DNA of 64,000 nt. It comes from Tuberibacillus calidus DSM 17572 (GTDB lineage: Bacteria; Bacillota; Bacilli; Bacillales; Sporolactobacillaceae). The translations under genes and the position numbers were made by a program. Below are positions 40,897 to 50,184 of this stretch, in pieces; positions within the stretch are counted from its first letter, which is position 1, and the number at the start of each line of letters is the position of its first letter. The DNA is taken from contig NZ_AUMM01000009.1 in the NCBI RefSeq assembly GCF_000430685.1, positions 35,452-99,451 of the forward strand, in the 5' to 3' direction. The notes under the pieces are model-generated. The model had not been told where the DNA came from, did no database searches, and saw only the letters and a program-made list of their open reading frames with translations.

Positions 40897-42042
40897 TTAG
40901 AGGCCCATATTCTTAGCGATGATATTTTTCATGATTTCATTCGTCCCCGCATAAATCGACGCCACTGGTATATCACGATAGCGCCGGGCAATGGGGTATT
41001 CTTCCATATACCCATATCCTCCGTGCAACTGCATGCATGTTGCAGCTATATGTCTGGCCATATCCGTAATCCACCATTTTGCCATCGACACTTCCGTCAC
41101 GATCTGTTCACCAGCCATGTGCCGGGAGATAACGTCATCCACGAACGTGCGGCCAATTTGGATTTCTGTCGCCATCTCTGCAATTGTAAACTGCGTGTTT
41201 TGAAAATGAGCGATGTGTTGCCCAAACGCTTTTCTTTCTTTGACATAATCAACGGTCATTTTCAGCATTTCTTCCGCGGCAACTTGGGCGCTAATCGCTA
41301 CAAGCAAGCGCTCCTGCTGCAATTTTTCCATTAAGTAATAAAAACCTCGGCCTTCTTCCCCGAGCAGGTTAGCGGCTGGTACGCGGGCATCTTCGAAAAA
41401 CAACTCTGCCGTATCTTGGGAATGAAGCCCAATTTTATCAAGTTTTCGGCCTCGGGAAAATCCTGGGGTGTCTCGCTCGATCACAAGAAGGCTGATCCCT
41501 TTATGCGGCGGTTTCGCGTTCGGATTCGTTTTGCATACGACAACGATTAAGTCCGCCTGAATGCCATTTGTAATAAATGTTTTTTGCCCGTTCACAATGT
41601 AGTCGTCACCGTCGCGAATCGCTGTCGTTTGGATGCCGGCCAAATCTGAACCAGCACCGGGCTCGGTCATGGCAATGGCCGTGATCGTTTCTCCGGTGAG
41701 GCATTTCGGAAGCCAGCGCTGTTTTTGTTCATCTGACCCGTAATCAGCCAGATACGGAACGACAATGTCGTTGTGAAGGCCGATGCCAATGAGTCCCGTT
41801 CCGATGCGTTCCAACTCTTCATTCAGCACGACAGAATAGCCAAAATCGGCATTGGAACCGCCATAGGCCTCATCCACCCAGGGGCACAGAAACCCTTGCT
41901 CGCCCATCTTTAACCAAAATTCCCGGGGAATCAAGCGGTCTTTCTCCCATTGCTCAAAGAAAGGCGCTGCCTCTTTTTCCAAAAACTTACGAACGGATTG
42001 ACGAAACAACTGATGCTCCTCTTTCAAATAACCGGCAGCCAT
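40897..42042 (-). CDS. Acyl-CoA dehydrogenase
   Basis: 381 residues. FAD-binding AMTEPGAGSDLAGIQTTA near residue 127, FITNGIQADLIVVV, and C-terminal MQLHGGYGYMEEYPIARRYRD with the catalytic Glu in YAGTNEIMKNI near 365. It introduces the alpha,beta double bond, passing electrons to ETF. ATG at 42042 follows GAGGAGGG. First gene of the operon with the CoA-transferase and the ligase. Confidence 0.93.
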   Translation of the reverse strand: MAAGYLKEEHQLFRQSVRKFLEKEAAPFFEQWEKDRLIPREFWLKMGEQGFLCPWVDEAYGGSNADFGYSVVLNEELERIGTGLIGIGLHNDIVVPYLADYGSDEQKQRWLPKCLTGETITAIAMTEPGAGSDLAGIQTTAIRDGDDYIVNGQKTFITNGIQADLIVVVCKTNPNAKPPHKGISLLVIERDTPGFSRGRKLDKIGLHSQDTAELFFEDARVPAANLLGEEGRGFYYLMEKLQQERLLVAISAQVAAEEMLKMTVDYVKERKAFGQHIAHFQNTQFTIAEMATEIQIGRTFVDDVISRHMAGEQIVTEVSMAKWWITDMARHIAATCMQLHGGYGYMEEYPIARRYRDIPVASIYAGTNEIMKNIIAKNMGL

Positions 42043-42187
42043 GTGTGGCCCTCCTCTGCTTATCATTGCTCCGCGATTTTAAAATTTCAATATTTTACTA
42101 ATAAAATTATAACTCAAAAGTTTTGGCAATGAAATCCCGAGAGATGATCTTCAGTCGGCAAAACGTGACGCATTCTTATCAATATAA

Positions 42188-42712
42188 TAAAAACCGGGCA
42201 GAACCCGGTGTTTTTGGATTTGAGACAAACTGCTGATCGCCGGTTTAAAAACCATTTTGATCTCCTTTGCATGTTAAAATGGTCTTTTGTACACAGATAT
42301 TGGTAAAATAGCCCTAATATCAGCCACGTTTTTCCATTAAATTCAAGCTAAATACCATTTCAAAAAATTTTTCAGCCCAAAATGGCAGATAGAACTGCGC
42401 TAAAGGCCATTTCGGGTCCGCTTCCTACTCCAAAATGGCTTTTTGGATACAGATATTGGTAAAACTACCGCCAAACCCGGCTTGTTTTTCCAATAAATTC
42501 AAGCTAAATGCCATTTCAAAAAATTTTTTAACTCTAAATGGCAGATAGAACTGCGCTAAAGGCCATTTTGGGTCCGCTTCCTACTCCAAAATGGCTTTTT
42601 GGATACAGATATTGGTAAAACCGCCACCAAACCCGGCTTGTTTTTCCAGTAAATTCAAGCTAAATGCCATTTCAAAAAAATTTTCAGCCCAAAATGGCAG
42701 ATAGAGCCTCGA
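42188..42712. repeat. Tandem array of 156-bp repeats, locus 2
   Basis: Units start near 42289, 42445 and 42601 (GGATACAGATATTGG), exactly 156 apart, the last one truncated at 42712. Each contains AAATTCAAGCTAAATRCCAT, AAATGGCAGATAGA and a perfect GCCATTTTGG/CCAAAATGGC hairpin. The head AAAAACCGGGCAG...AAAAACCATTTTG matches that of the array at 16.0 kb. Sits between the acyl-CoA dehydrogenase promoter side and the glpD 3' end. Confidence 0.85.
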
Positions 42713-42861
42713 GTCGGCAACACATGCCTAAAACTGCGCAATGCGACTCGACCAATATTTGAACAGAGCTTTAATTGTCCATATACTGGTTCGGAAAGTA
42801 TAGATTTTTTACTGTCAAAACGAGCCGAATTGACTCAAGCGGTGCCTGCTTTTGTCGTTCA

Positions 42862-44526
42862 TTATTCTTCTGCGGCGACGGCGGTGGTGATCGCGGCTTC
42901 GAGTTGTTCAGCGTAAAGCTGTTTTGTTTCCTCATCCCAATTCAATCGCTGTTGCATGTAGTTGATGACTGGATCTTTCCACCTGCGGACCCACTCCATG
43001 TTGAAGAAAAGGGCCCCTGTTCGGCGAATAAAGAAATCAACGGGCTTTGTAACCATCTCTTCCCTGATGCCGTATTCCACTTGGGCAAAAACGAAGTCGG
43101 GAAGGTCCGTCGCGTCATTTTTTTCGGTGCGCAGGATTTCAAATAGTTTTTCAGTATTCGTGCCGTATAAGTGAGCAAGGCCACTAGCTTCGGATTCGGA
43201 TAAACCAAGTGACCGACCCTCGGCAATAAATTCGCTGATACGGTCAGCAAAATACTGGGACCCACCGAAATCTCCACCGGAAAGTGGCACTTTGTCCGTC
43301 GAACAACGTGGGTATTGTGTTCCGGTTTCCCTGCTGAGCTGGCTGCACACCAAGTCCACCGTCCGCTCGGCCATTTTCCGGTATCCCGTCAATTTCCCCC
43401 CGGCGATGGTAATCAAGTTAGAATCCGAAATAAAAATTTCATCTTTTCGGGAAATCTCTGACGGGTCTTTACCTTCTTCATGGATCAGCGGGCGCACACC
43501 GGCCCAGCTCGACTCAATATCTTGAGGGGTTAGTCCAAGGCTCGGAAACATGCCGTTAACCGCCTCAAGCAGATAATCACGGTCCGTCACCGTCATGCGC
43601 ATTTGAGCCGGATCATCATGATAATTCGTATCCGTTGTACCGGCATAAACTTTTCCGCCGCGAGGAATGGCAAAAATCATCCGCCCATCACCGTTCGGGG
43701 TGTCAAAATAAACCGCATTTCTCAGCGGGAAGCGCTTCGCATCAAAAACGATATGAACCCCTTTTGTCAGGTGCAGGGTCTTCCCTTTTTTTGAATGATC
43801 TTTTTCACGGATGCTGTCCACCCACGGCCCGCAAGCATTGACGACTTTTTTCGCTAAAATATCAACCGCCTTACCCGTGATTTGGTCAACAGCCTTCACG
43901 CCTTTAATTGTGCCGTTTTCATCGTATAAAAGTTCTTCGGCTTTGACATAATTCAATGCCTTTGCCCCACGGCGTACGGCCTCTTTGATCACTTCCAATG
44001 TCAGCCGGGCGTCGTCCGTGCGGTACTCCACGTAATAACCGCCGCCAAGCAAACCCTCTTTTTTCAATAAAGGTTCTTTTTCTAGGGTTTCTTCGCGGTT
44101 TAACATCGAACGCCTCTCTTGTTTTCGGACGCCTGCGAGAAAATCATAGACTTTAAGACCGATTGATGTGGTCCATTTGCCAAAAGTGCCATTTTTATAG
44201 ATAGGTAAAAGCATCCAAACCGGTGTCGTCACGTGCGGCGCGTTTTCATACACAATTGCCCGTTCTTTACCGACTTCGGCCACCAGTTTCACTTCGAATT
44301 GCTTTAAATATCGTAATCCGCCATGGACCAGCTTCGTTGAGCGGCTCGATGTTCCCTCGGCAAAATCTTGCATGTCAATTAAAGCGGTTTTGAGACCGCG
44401 CACCTGGGCATCTAAGGCAATCCCGCAGCCCGTAATGCCGCCCCCGATCACGAGCACATCAAAAATTTCTTCGGACAAACCTTTCCGTATCGCCTCTCGG
44501 TCGGTACTGGCAAATGAAGCCGTCAT
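42862..44526 (-). CDS. glpD: Aerobic glycerol-3-phosphate dehydrogenase
   Basis: 554 residues (Bacillus GlpD is 555). FAD-binding VLVIGGGITGCGIALDAQVR near residue 25, GTSSRSTKLVHGGLRYLKQF near 55, NACGPWVD, and AGGKLTGYRKMAE near 370. It oxidises glycerol 3-phosphate to DHAP at the membrane and feeds quinone. ATG at 44526 is 8 bases from GGAGC. It is preceded by its own GlpP-type terminator leader and follows glpK. Confidence 0.97.
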   Translation of the reverse strand: MTASFASTDREAIRKGLSEEIFDVLVIGGGITGCGIALDAQVRGLKTALIDMQDFAEGTSSRSTKLVHGGLRYLKQFEVKLVAEVGKERAIVYENAPHVTTPVWMLLPIYKNGTFGKWTTSIGLKVYDFLAGVRKQERRSMLNREETLEKEPLLKKEGLLGGGYYVEYRTDDARLTLEVIKEAVRRGAKALNYVKAEELLYDENGTIKGVKAVDQITGKAVDILAKKVVNACGPWVDSIREKDHSKKGKTLHLTKGVHIVFDAKRFPLRNAVYFDTPNGDGRMIFAIPRGGKVYAGTTDTNYHDDPAQMRMTVTDRDYLLEAVNGMFPSLGLTPQDIESSWAGVRPLIHEEGKDPSEISRKDEIFISDSNLITIAGGKLTGYRKMAERTVDLVCSQLSRETGTQYPRCSTDKVPLSGGDFGGSQYFADRISEFIAEGRSLGLSESEASGLAHLYGTNTEKLFEILRTEKNDATDLPDFVFAQVEYGIREEMVTKPVDFFIRRTGALFFNMEWVRRWKDPVINYMQQRLNWDEETKQLYAEQLEAAITTAVAAEE

Positions 44527-44555
44527 ATCCACCAGCTCCTTCAAATTTTTGGTGA

Positions 44556-44612
44556 TAAAAAAAGACCGCAACTTCCTTATTACACTCTACGGATAATAAG
44601 GCGTTGTGGTCT
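44556..44612 (-). promoter_or_regulatory. GlpP-type terminator/antiterminator leader of glpD
   Basis: Minus strand AGACCACAAC-G-CCTTATTA pairs with TAATAAGG-AA-GTTGCGGTCT, followed by a run of T. In Bacillus glpD, GlpP with glycerol 3-phosphate prevents termination at such a leader. Confidence 0.85.
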
Positions 44613-44678
44613 CTCATGTATCATGACCTTTTATTAACTTATACTATTAATTTACCATCATCCGGCAGATCATTCAAA

Positions 44679-46184
<1,506 letters not shown>

Positions 46185-46190
46185 CTATTT

Positions 46191-47018
46191 CTATATAGCT
46201 TTTTTTGTTTCAAATGCCTCTTTTTGGCCCTGAGCCCTTTCTCCAAAATACGCAGCCAAAATCACAATGATTAGAATAACTGCAATCACATAAAATGCTA
46301 GGGTGATTTTTCCTACAAAAACCGCTTTATAGAAAAGGCCCCCAAACATTCCACCAAGAATTGGTCCGACTACCGGAATCCAAGCATAGCCCCAATTTGA
46401 TGAACCTTTACCTGGTATCGGTAATAAGGCGTGAGCAATCCGCGGGCCAAGGTCACGCGCTGGATTGATCGCATATCCAGTCGTTCCCCCAAGGGATAAA
46501 CCGATGGCCACAATTAAAAACCCAACAATTAATGGATTTAAGCCTTCTGTAAACTTATTGGCACCAATGGCATCAATCCCCATAACTAAAACAAATGTAC
46601 CTATAATTTCGCTTAAAAGATTCGCAAACGTTTGCGGTATCGCAGGACTTGTTGAAAACACGCCTAACTTTGCGCTTGGATCTTCAGTCGCCCGCCAATG
46701 CGGAAGATAATGTAAATACACAATGCAAGCCCCAAGGAAAGCACCGATAAATTGAGCAAAAATATAACTTGGAACTTGGCTCCACGGGAAATCTCCTGTA
46801 ATAGCGAGTCCCAATGTGACAGCGGGATTAAGGTGGGCACCGCTGAAATTCCCCACAGCGTATACGCCCATTGCAACGGCCATACCCCATCCCATCGCAA
46901 TGACGATCCATCCAGATCTTTCCGCATTGGATTTTTTAAGGGAGACACCTGCACAAACCCCACCCCCAAAGATAATTAAAATCATTGTCCCAATGACTTC
47001 ACCAAGAAATGCTGACAT
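46191..47018 (-). CDS. glpF: Glycerol uptake facilitator (aquaglyceroporin)
   Basis: 275 residues, six helices with both NPA boxes: GAHLNPAVTLGLA and YAINPARDLGPR, and the conserved Arg after the second. The D after NPAR is typical of glycerol facilitators. ATG at 47018 follows AAGGAGG. It is preceded by a terminator hairpin leader and a cre/promoter. Confidence 0.95.
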   Translation of the reverse strand: MSAFLGEVIGTMILIIFGGGVCAGVSLKKSNAERSGWIVIAMGWGMAVAMGVYAVGNFSGAHLNPAVTLGLAITGDFPWSQVPSYIFAQFIGAFLGACIVYLHYLPHWRATEDPSAKLGVFSTSPAIPQTFANLLSEIIGTFVLVMGIDAIGANKFTEGLNPLIVGFLIVAIGLSLGGTTGYAINPARDLGPRIAHALLPIPGKGSSNWGYAWIPVVGPILGGMFGGLFYKAVFVGKITLAFYVIAVILIIVILAAYFGERAQGQKEAFETKKAI

Positions 47019-47070
47019 CTTCTTAGCCTCCTTACTAACAGAAAATTCAAATAAGTACGTAAATGAAAGA

Positions 47071-47127
47071 GAGGCCCACAAAATTACCATAGACCCTTTT
47101 TAGGGCAGCAGGTAAATTGTGAGCCTC
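47071..47127 (-). promoter_or_regulatory. GlpP-type terminator/antiterminator leader of glpFK
   Basis: GAGGCCCACAAAATTACC (47071-47088) pairs with GGTAAATTGTGAGCCTC (47111-47127) with one bulge, followed on the minus strand by TCTTTCATTT. It matches in place and design the glpD leader. Confidence 0.8.
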
Positions 47128-47166
47128 ATCATCTCATTCACTCGTATTAACTTACATAAAGTGTAT

Positions 47167-47189
47167 CACTGTGATGTAAGCGTTGTCAA
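47167..47189 (-). promoter_or_regulatory. glpFK promoter with cre site
   Basis: TGTAAGCGTTGTCA (47175-47188) fits the cre consensus TGWNANCGNTNWCA at all positions. It overlaps TTGACA (minus strand, 47184-47189); TACACT lies 18 bases downstream. CcpA is expected to repress. Confidence 0.75.
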
Positions 47190-47198
47190 TGAATTTTT

Positions 47199-47756
47199 TT
47201 AAATTTCTTTCCCCTGCTCCCATAATACTGGCTGTGAAGTTGAGACCATCGATGCTCCTGCATCAATGGCTTGCTTGACTTCCGTTAAGGTACGAATCAA
47301 ACCACCTGCTACAATTGGGATATTCAGTTCATTTTTAAATTCAGCAATCATTTTGGGAATGATTCCCGGAAGAATTTCAATATAGTCTGGTTTTACCTTT
47401 TTGTACAGTCGAAGACTAGTCTCAAGAGATATGGAATCTAGCAAGAATAAACGTTGAACCGTGATTAATTTTCGTTTCTTTGCGATTGAAAGTATATTTG
47501 ACCGAGTGGAAACGATCCCTGCCGGTTTAATTTCTTGGCAAATAAATTCAGCAGCATGTTCATCATTCTTCAATCCTTGGATAAGATCAGCATGAAGTAA
47601 TACTTTCTTTCCATTCATTTTGGCCAAATGGATCAAATCCTTTACCATTGCCACATGGGTATCTAGTAACACAATATACTCATAATGTTTGATCTTTAGG
47701 ACTTTCTCAAAATCTTTCATATGACGAATGGCTGGTAGCACGCGTTGATTGATCAT
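47199..47756 (-). CDS. glpP: GlpP, glycerol-3-phosphate-responsive antiterminator
   Basis: 185 residues. RVLPAIRHMKDFEKVLK at the start, YIVLLDTHVAMVKDLI, HADLIQGLKNDEHAAEFI and PDYIEILPGIIPKMI near the end identify GlpP, a TIM-barrel RNA-binding antiterminator. It acts on the glpD and glpFK leaders found here. ATG at 47756 follows AAAGGATGAAGTG. It follows the HPr-like gene by 21 bases and may be cotranscribed with dhaKLM. Confidence 0.95.
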   Translation of the reverse strand: MINQRVLPAIRHMKDFEKVLKIKHYEYIVLLDTHVAMVKDLIHLAKMNGKKVLLHADLIQGLKNDEHAAEFICQEIKPAGIVSTRSNILSIAKKRKLITVQRLFLLDSISLETSLRLYKKVKPDYIEILPGIIPKMIAEFKNELNIPIVAGGLIRTLTEVKQAIDAGASMVSTSQPVLWEQGKEI

Positions 47757-47777
47757 TTCACTTCATCCTTTAAATAG

Positions 47778-48044
47778 TCAACGGTCAATCTTCCCATTAC
47801 GAAAAAATTTTTCTAGTTTTCGGGCAACTTCTGCCTCATCTTTCCCATTCACTTGAACACGAATGACATCGTTTTCTCTAATTGAAGTAGACATAATTTG
47901 TATGATGCTTTTCAAATTGATTTTTTTCTCGCCTTTAATAAGAAATACATCACAATCGTATTGTTTTAACATTTTTACAAGTTCACCCGCCGGACGGGCA
48001 TGTAACCCATTTTTAATAAAAACTTCAATGCTTTTTTCTATCAT
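47778..48044 (-). CDS. HPr family phosphocarrier protein linked to dhaKLM
   Basis: 88 residues. KNGLHARPAGELVKML holds the His15-type phosphorylation site, and INLKSIIQIMS holds the Ser46-type site. It is not next to ptsI. Position directly after dhaM suggests it delivers phosphate to DhaM (whose E. coli form carries HPr and EI domains fused). ATG at 48044, 9 bases from AGGGG. Confidence 0.85.
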   Translation of the reverse strand: MIEKSIEVFIKNGLHARPAGELVKMLKQYDCDVFLIKGEKKINLKSIIQIMSTSIRENDVIRVQVNGKDEAEVARKLEKFFRNGKIDR

Positions 48045-48056
48045 CAACTTCAGCCC

Positions 48057-48455
48057 CTAATTCTGGCCAGCGAGCTTGGAAACCGTTTTTACACCCTCTG
48101 CGGATTGCACGACTTCTTCCAAGGATCCGCCGATCCCAGCTTCTATTACTGCCGCATAAGCCCCTTCAACGATGGGCGCATCACAAAACACAATTTTTGA
48201 CTCGGAATCCATCATTTCTTGTGCCAATTCCGCGTTTAATAAAGCACTTCCGAGATCGAACAAAACCGCAACACCTTCTCCGTCATCTACAGCTTCAATC
48301 GCGCTCTTAATTTTAAAAGCACTCGTTCCAATATCACCTTCCTCGGTGCCCCCGGCTATACCAATTTTGACATCCGGCTGCACTTGGCTTAAAATGTCAG
48401 CTAAACCTTTAACCAATTCATGACTATGTGAAACAAGCACGATACCTACACTCAC
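48057..48455 (-). CDS. dhaM: DhaM, EIIA-type phosphotransferase of dihydroxyacetone kinase
   Basis: 132 residues, one mannose-type EIIA domain: GIVLVSHSHELVKGLADIL with the active His near residue 10, then GGTEEGDIGTS, VLFDLGSALLNAEL. It relays phosphate from HPr to the ADP bound by DhaL. It overlaps dhaL by 4 bases (ATGA-type junction). Confidence 0.95.
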   Translation of the reverse strand: MSVGIVLVSHSHELVKGLADILSQVQPDVKIGIAGGTEEGDIGTSAFKIKSAIEAVDDGEGVAVLFDLGSALLNAELAQEMMDSESKIVFCDAPIVEGAYAAVIEAGIGGSLEEVVQSAEGVKTVSKLAGQN

Positions 48456-49069
48456 GATGCAACATCCTCTAAATTGGAAAATAATGTGTCAAATAAAATG
48501 TATGACGAAACAGATCCTGGATCCAACGTTCCGATCGATCGTTTACCTAGATAAGCCGCGCGTCCTTTCTTTGCCTCCAGATGACGGGTTCCTTCCATGC
48601 ACTCGGCCGTAAAAGCCTTCAGTTCTTTTAAACTTGTCTCAGGGTTTTCTTTCCATTTTGAAAGAAGCGGCTCCCAGACATCGATCATCGTTTTGTCACC
48701 GACTTCAGCTTTTCCCCGCATCTTTATGCCTTTCAGCCCTTCTTCCAGTGCCAAAATCAGATCGGACTGTGTGCATTCCGTTACGCCTTTTAGAACGCCC
48801 GCTGCTTTTAAAAAGGCCGTGCCATACAGAGGGCCGCTTGCGCCACCGACTTTTCCGATCAGTGTCATGGCAACCTGTTGAAGCAGCGCGCCTATGTCAG
48901 GGTTCTCAAATGTTTCTATCCGATTGACGACTTCTTGGAATCCTCGAGCCATATTCACGCCGTGATCCCCATCACCTATGGCCCCATCTAATTCAGATAA
49001 ATACTCTTTTTGTTCTTGAATTCTTTCATTGACCTGCTTGATCCATTTTTTGAAGTCTTCTTGATTCAT
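48452..49069 (-). CDS. dhaL: DhaL, ADP-binding subunit of dihydroxyacetone kinase
   Basis: 205 residues. SELDGAIGDGDHGVNMARGF at 25-44 with the Mg/ADP-binding Asp residues, GGASGPLYG near 77 and RGKAEVGDKTMIDVW near 118. Carries tightly bound ADP that is rephosphorylated by DhaM and donates to DHA on DhaK. The start at 49069 follows GGAGGATG. Confidence 0.96.
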   Translation of the reverse strand: MNQEDFKKWIKQVNERIQEQKEYLSELDGAIGDGDHGVNMARGFQEVVNRIETFENPDIGALLQQVAMTLIGKVGGASGPLYGTAFLKAAGVLKGVTECTQSDLILALEEGLKGIKMRGKAEVGDKTMIDVWEPLLSKWKENPETSLKELKAFTAECMEGTRHLEAKKGRAAYLGKRSIGTLDPGSVSSYILFDTLFSNLEDVAS

Positions 49070-49087
49070 ACGAAGTCATCCTCCTGC

Positions 49088-50077
49088 TTACCATCCAACA
49101 ACATCCACAGGCATATCTAATAGATTAATAAGCTCTTCATCCAATTTTAGAATGGATAAGCTCAACCCGGCCATTTCTATGGAAGTCATATATTCTCCAA
49201 TAAATGTTTTATAGACTTTAACCCCTTTTTGTTTCAGTAATTCAGCGACATCTTTGTTAAAGATATAGAGTTCCATCAGAGGTGTGGCGCCAAGTCCATT
49301 TATTAAGACAGCGGCTTCTTCCCCGTTTGTGAATTCAAGTTCAGCTAAAACTTTCTCTACTAAAAGTTCAGCAATTTCACGCGATGTTTTCATTTTTGTT
49401 CTTTCGGTACCTGGCTCACCGTGGATGCCCATACCGATTTCCATTTCATCATCGGCCATTTCGAAACCGGGTTTTCTTACGGCTGGAACGGTACAAGGGC
49501 TCAAGGCAATGCCCATACTTTTTACACGAGTAATCACCTTATTAGCGACTGCTTCGACTTCCTCCAAAGAAGCGCCTTTTTCAGCTTTGGCGCCGGCAAT
49601 TTTATGAACAAAAACCGTTCCGGCAATACCACGGCGGCCTGTTGTATAAGTACTATTTTCTACGGCAACATCATCATTTACAATCACTTTAGCCACCTTG
49701 ATGCCCTCCGCTTCCGCCATCTCCGCTGCCATTTCAAAATTCATGACATCACCGGTATAATTTTTTATGATTAAAAGAACACCGGCACCGCTGTCCACCG
49801 CTTTTATCGCTTCATAAACTTGATCTGGGGTTGGAGAAGTAAACACTTCGCCGGCAACAGCCGCATCCAACATCCCCCGTCCCACATAGCCCGCATGGGA
49901 TGGTTCGTGGCCGCTACCTCCGCCACTTACAATCGCTACTTTCCCAGTAACCGGAGCATCCTTGCGAACAAGAACCGTTGTCCCTTCAAGTTGCCGCAAC
50001 TTTTCTGGATAGGCTAAAACCATGCCCTCAAGCATCTCACTGACGACTCCATTTGGATCATTGATGACTTTCTTCAT
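49088..50077 (-). CDS. dhaK: DhaK, dihydroxyacetone-binding subunit
   Basis: 329 residues. KKVINDPNGVVSEMLEGM at the start, SGGGSGHEPSHAGYVG near 45, KNYTGDVMNFEMA near 105, and the substrate-binding His in GMGIHGEPGTER near 218. ATG at 50077 is 8 bases from GGGGG. First gene behind the sigma-54 promoter. Confidence 0.96.
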   Translation of the reverse strand: MKKVINDPNGVVSEMLEGMVLAYPEKLRQLEGTTVLVRKDAPVTGKVAIVSGGGSGHEPSHAGYVGRGMLDAAVAGEVFTSPTPDQVYEAIKAVDSGAGVLLIIKNYTGDVMNFEMAAEMAEAEGIKVAKVIVNDDVAVENSTYTTGRRGIAGTVFVHKIAGAKAEKGASLEEVEAVANKVITRVKSMGIALSPCTVPAVRKPGFEMADDEMEIGMGIHGEPGTERTKMKTSREIAELLVEKVLAELEFTNGEEAAVLINGLGATPLMELYIFNKDVAELLKQKGVKVYKTFIGEYMTSIEMAGLSLSILKLDEELINLLDMPVDVVGW

Positions 50078-50123
50078 CTCATAAACCCCCTTATGGTTTG
50101 GATAGAGATTCACAACATGTTCT

Positions 50124-50140
50124 ATGCAAAATGTGTGCCA
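50124..50140 (-). promoter_or_regulatory. Sigma-54 promoter of the dha operon
   Basis: Minus strand TGGCAC-N5-TTGCAT, consensus -24/-12 elements with correct spacing, 47 bases upstream of dhaK and directly downstream of its activator gene. Confidence 0.88.
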
Positions 50141-50142
50141 AA

Positions 50143-50167
50143 AAAGAAAAGCCCTTATGCCGGGCAT
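50143..50167 (-). terminator. Probable terminator of the sigma-54 activator gene
   Basis: Minus strand GCCC-GGCATAA-GGGC followed by TTTTCTTTTTT; a short stem. Confidence 0.45.
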
Positions 50168-50170
50168 TTT

Positions 50171-50184
50171 TGTAAGCACTTTCA
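50171..50184. promoter_or_regulatory. cre-like site upstream of the dha operon
   Basis: TGTAAGCACTTTCA matches the cre consensus with one deviation (CG to CA). It overlaps the stop of the activator gene and lies 31 bases upstream of the sigma-54 -24 element. Confidence 0.55.
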
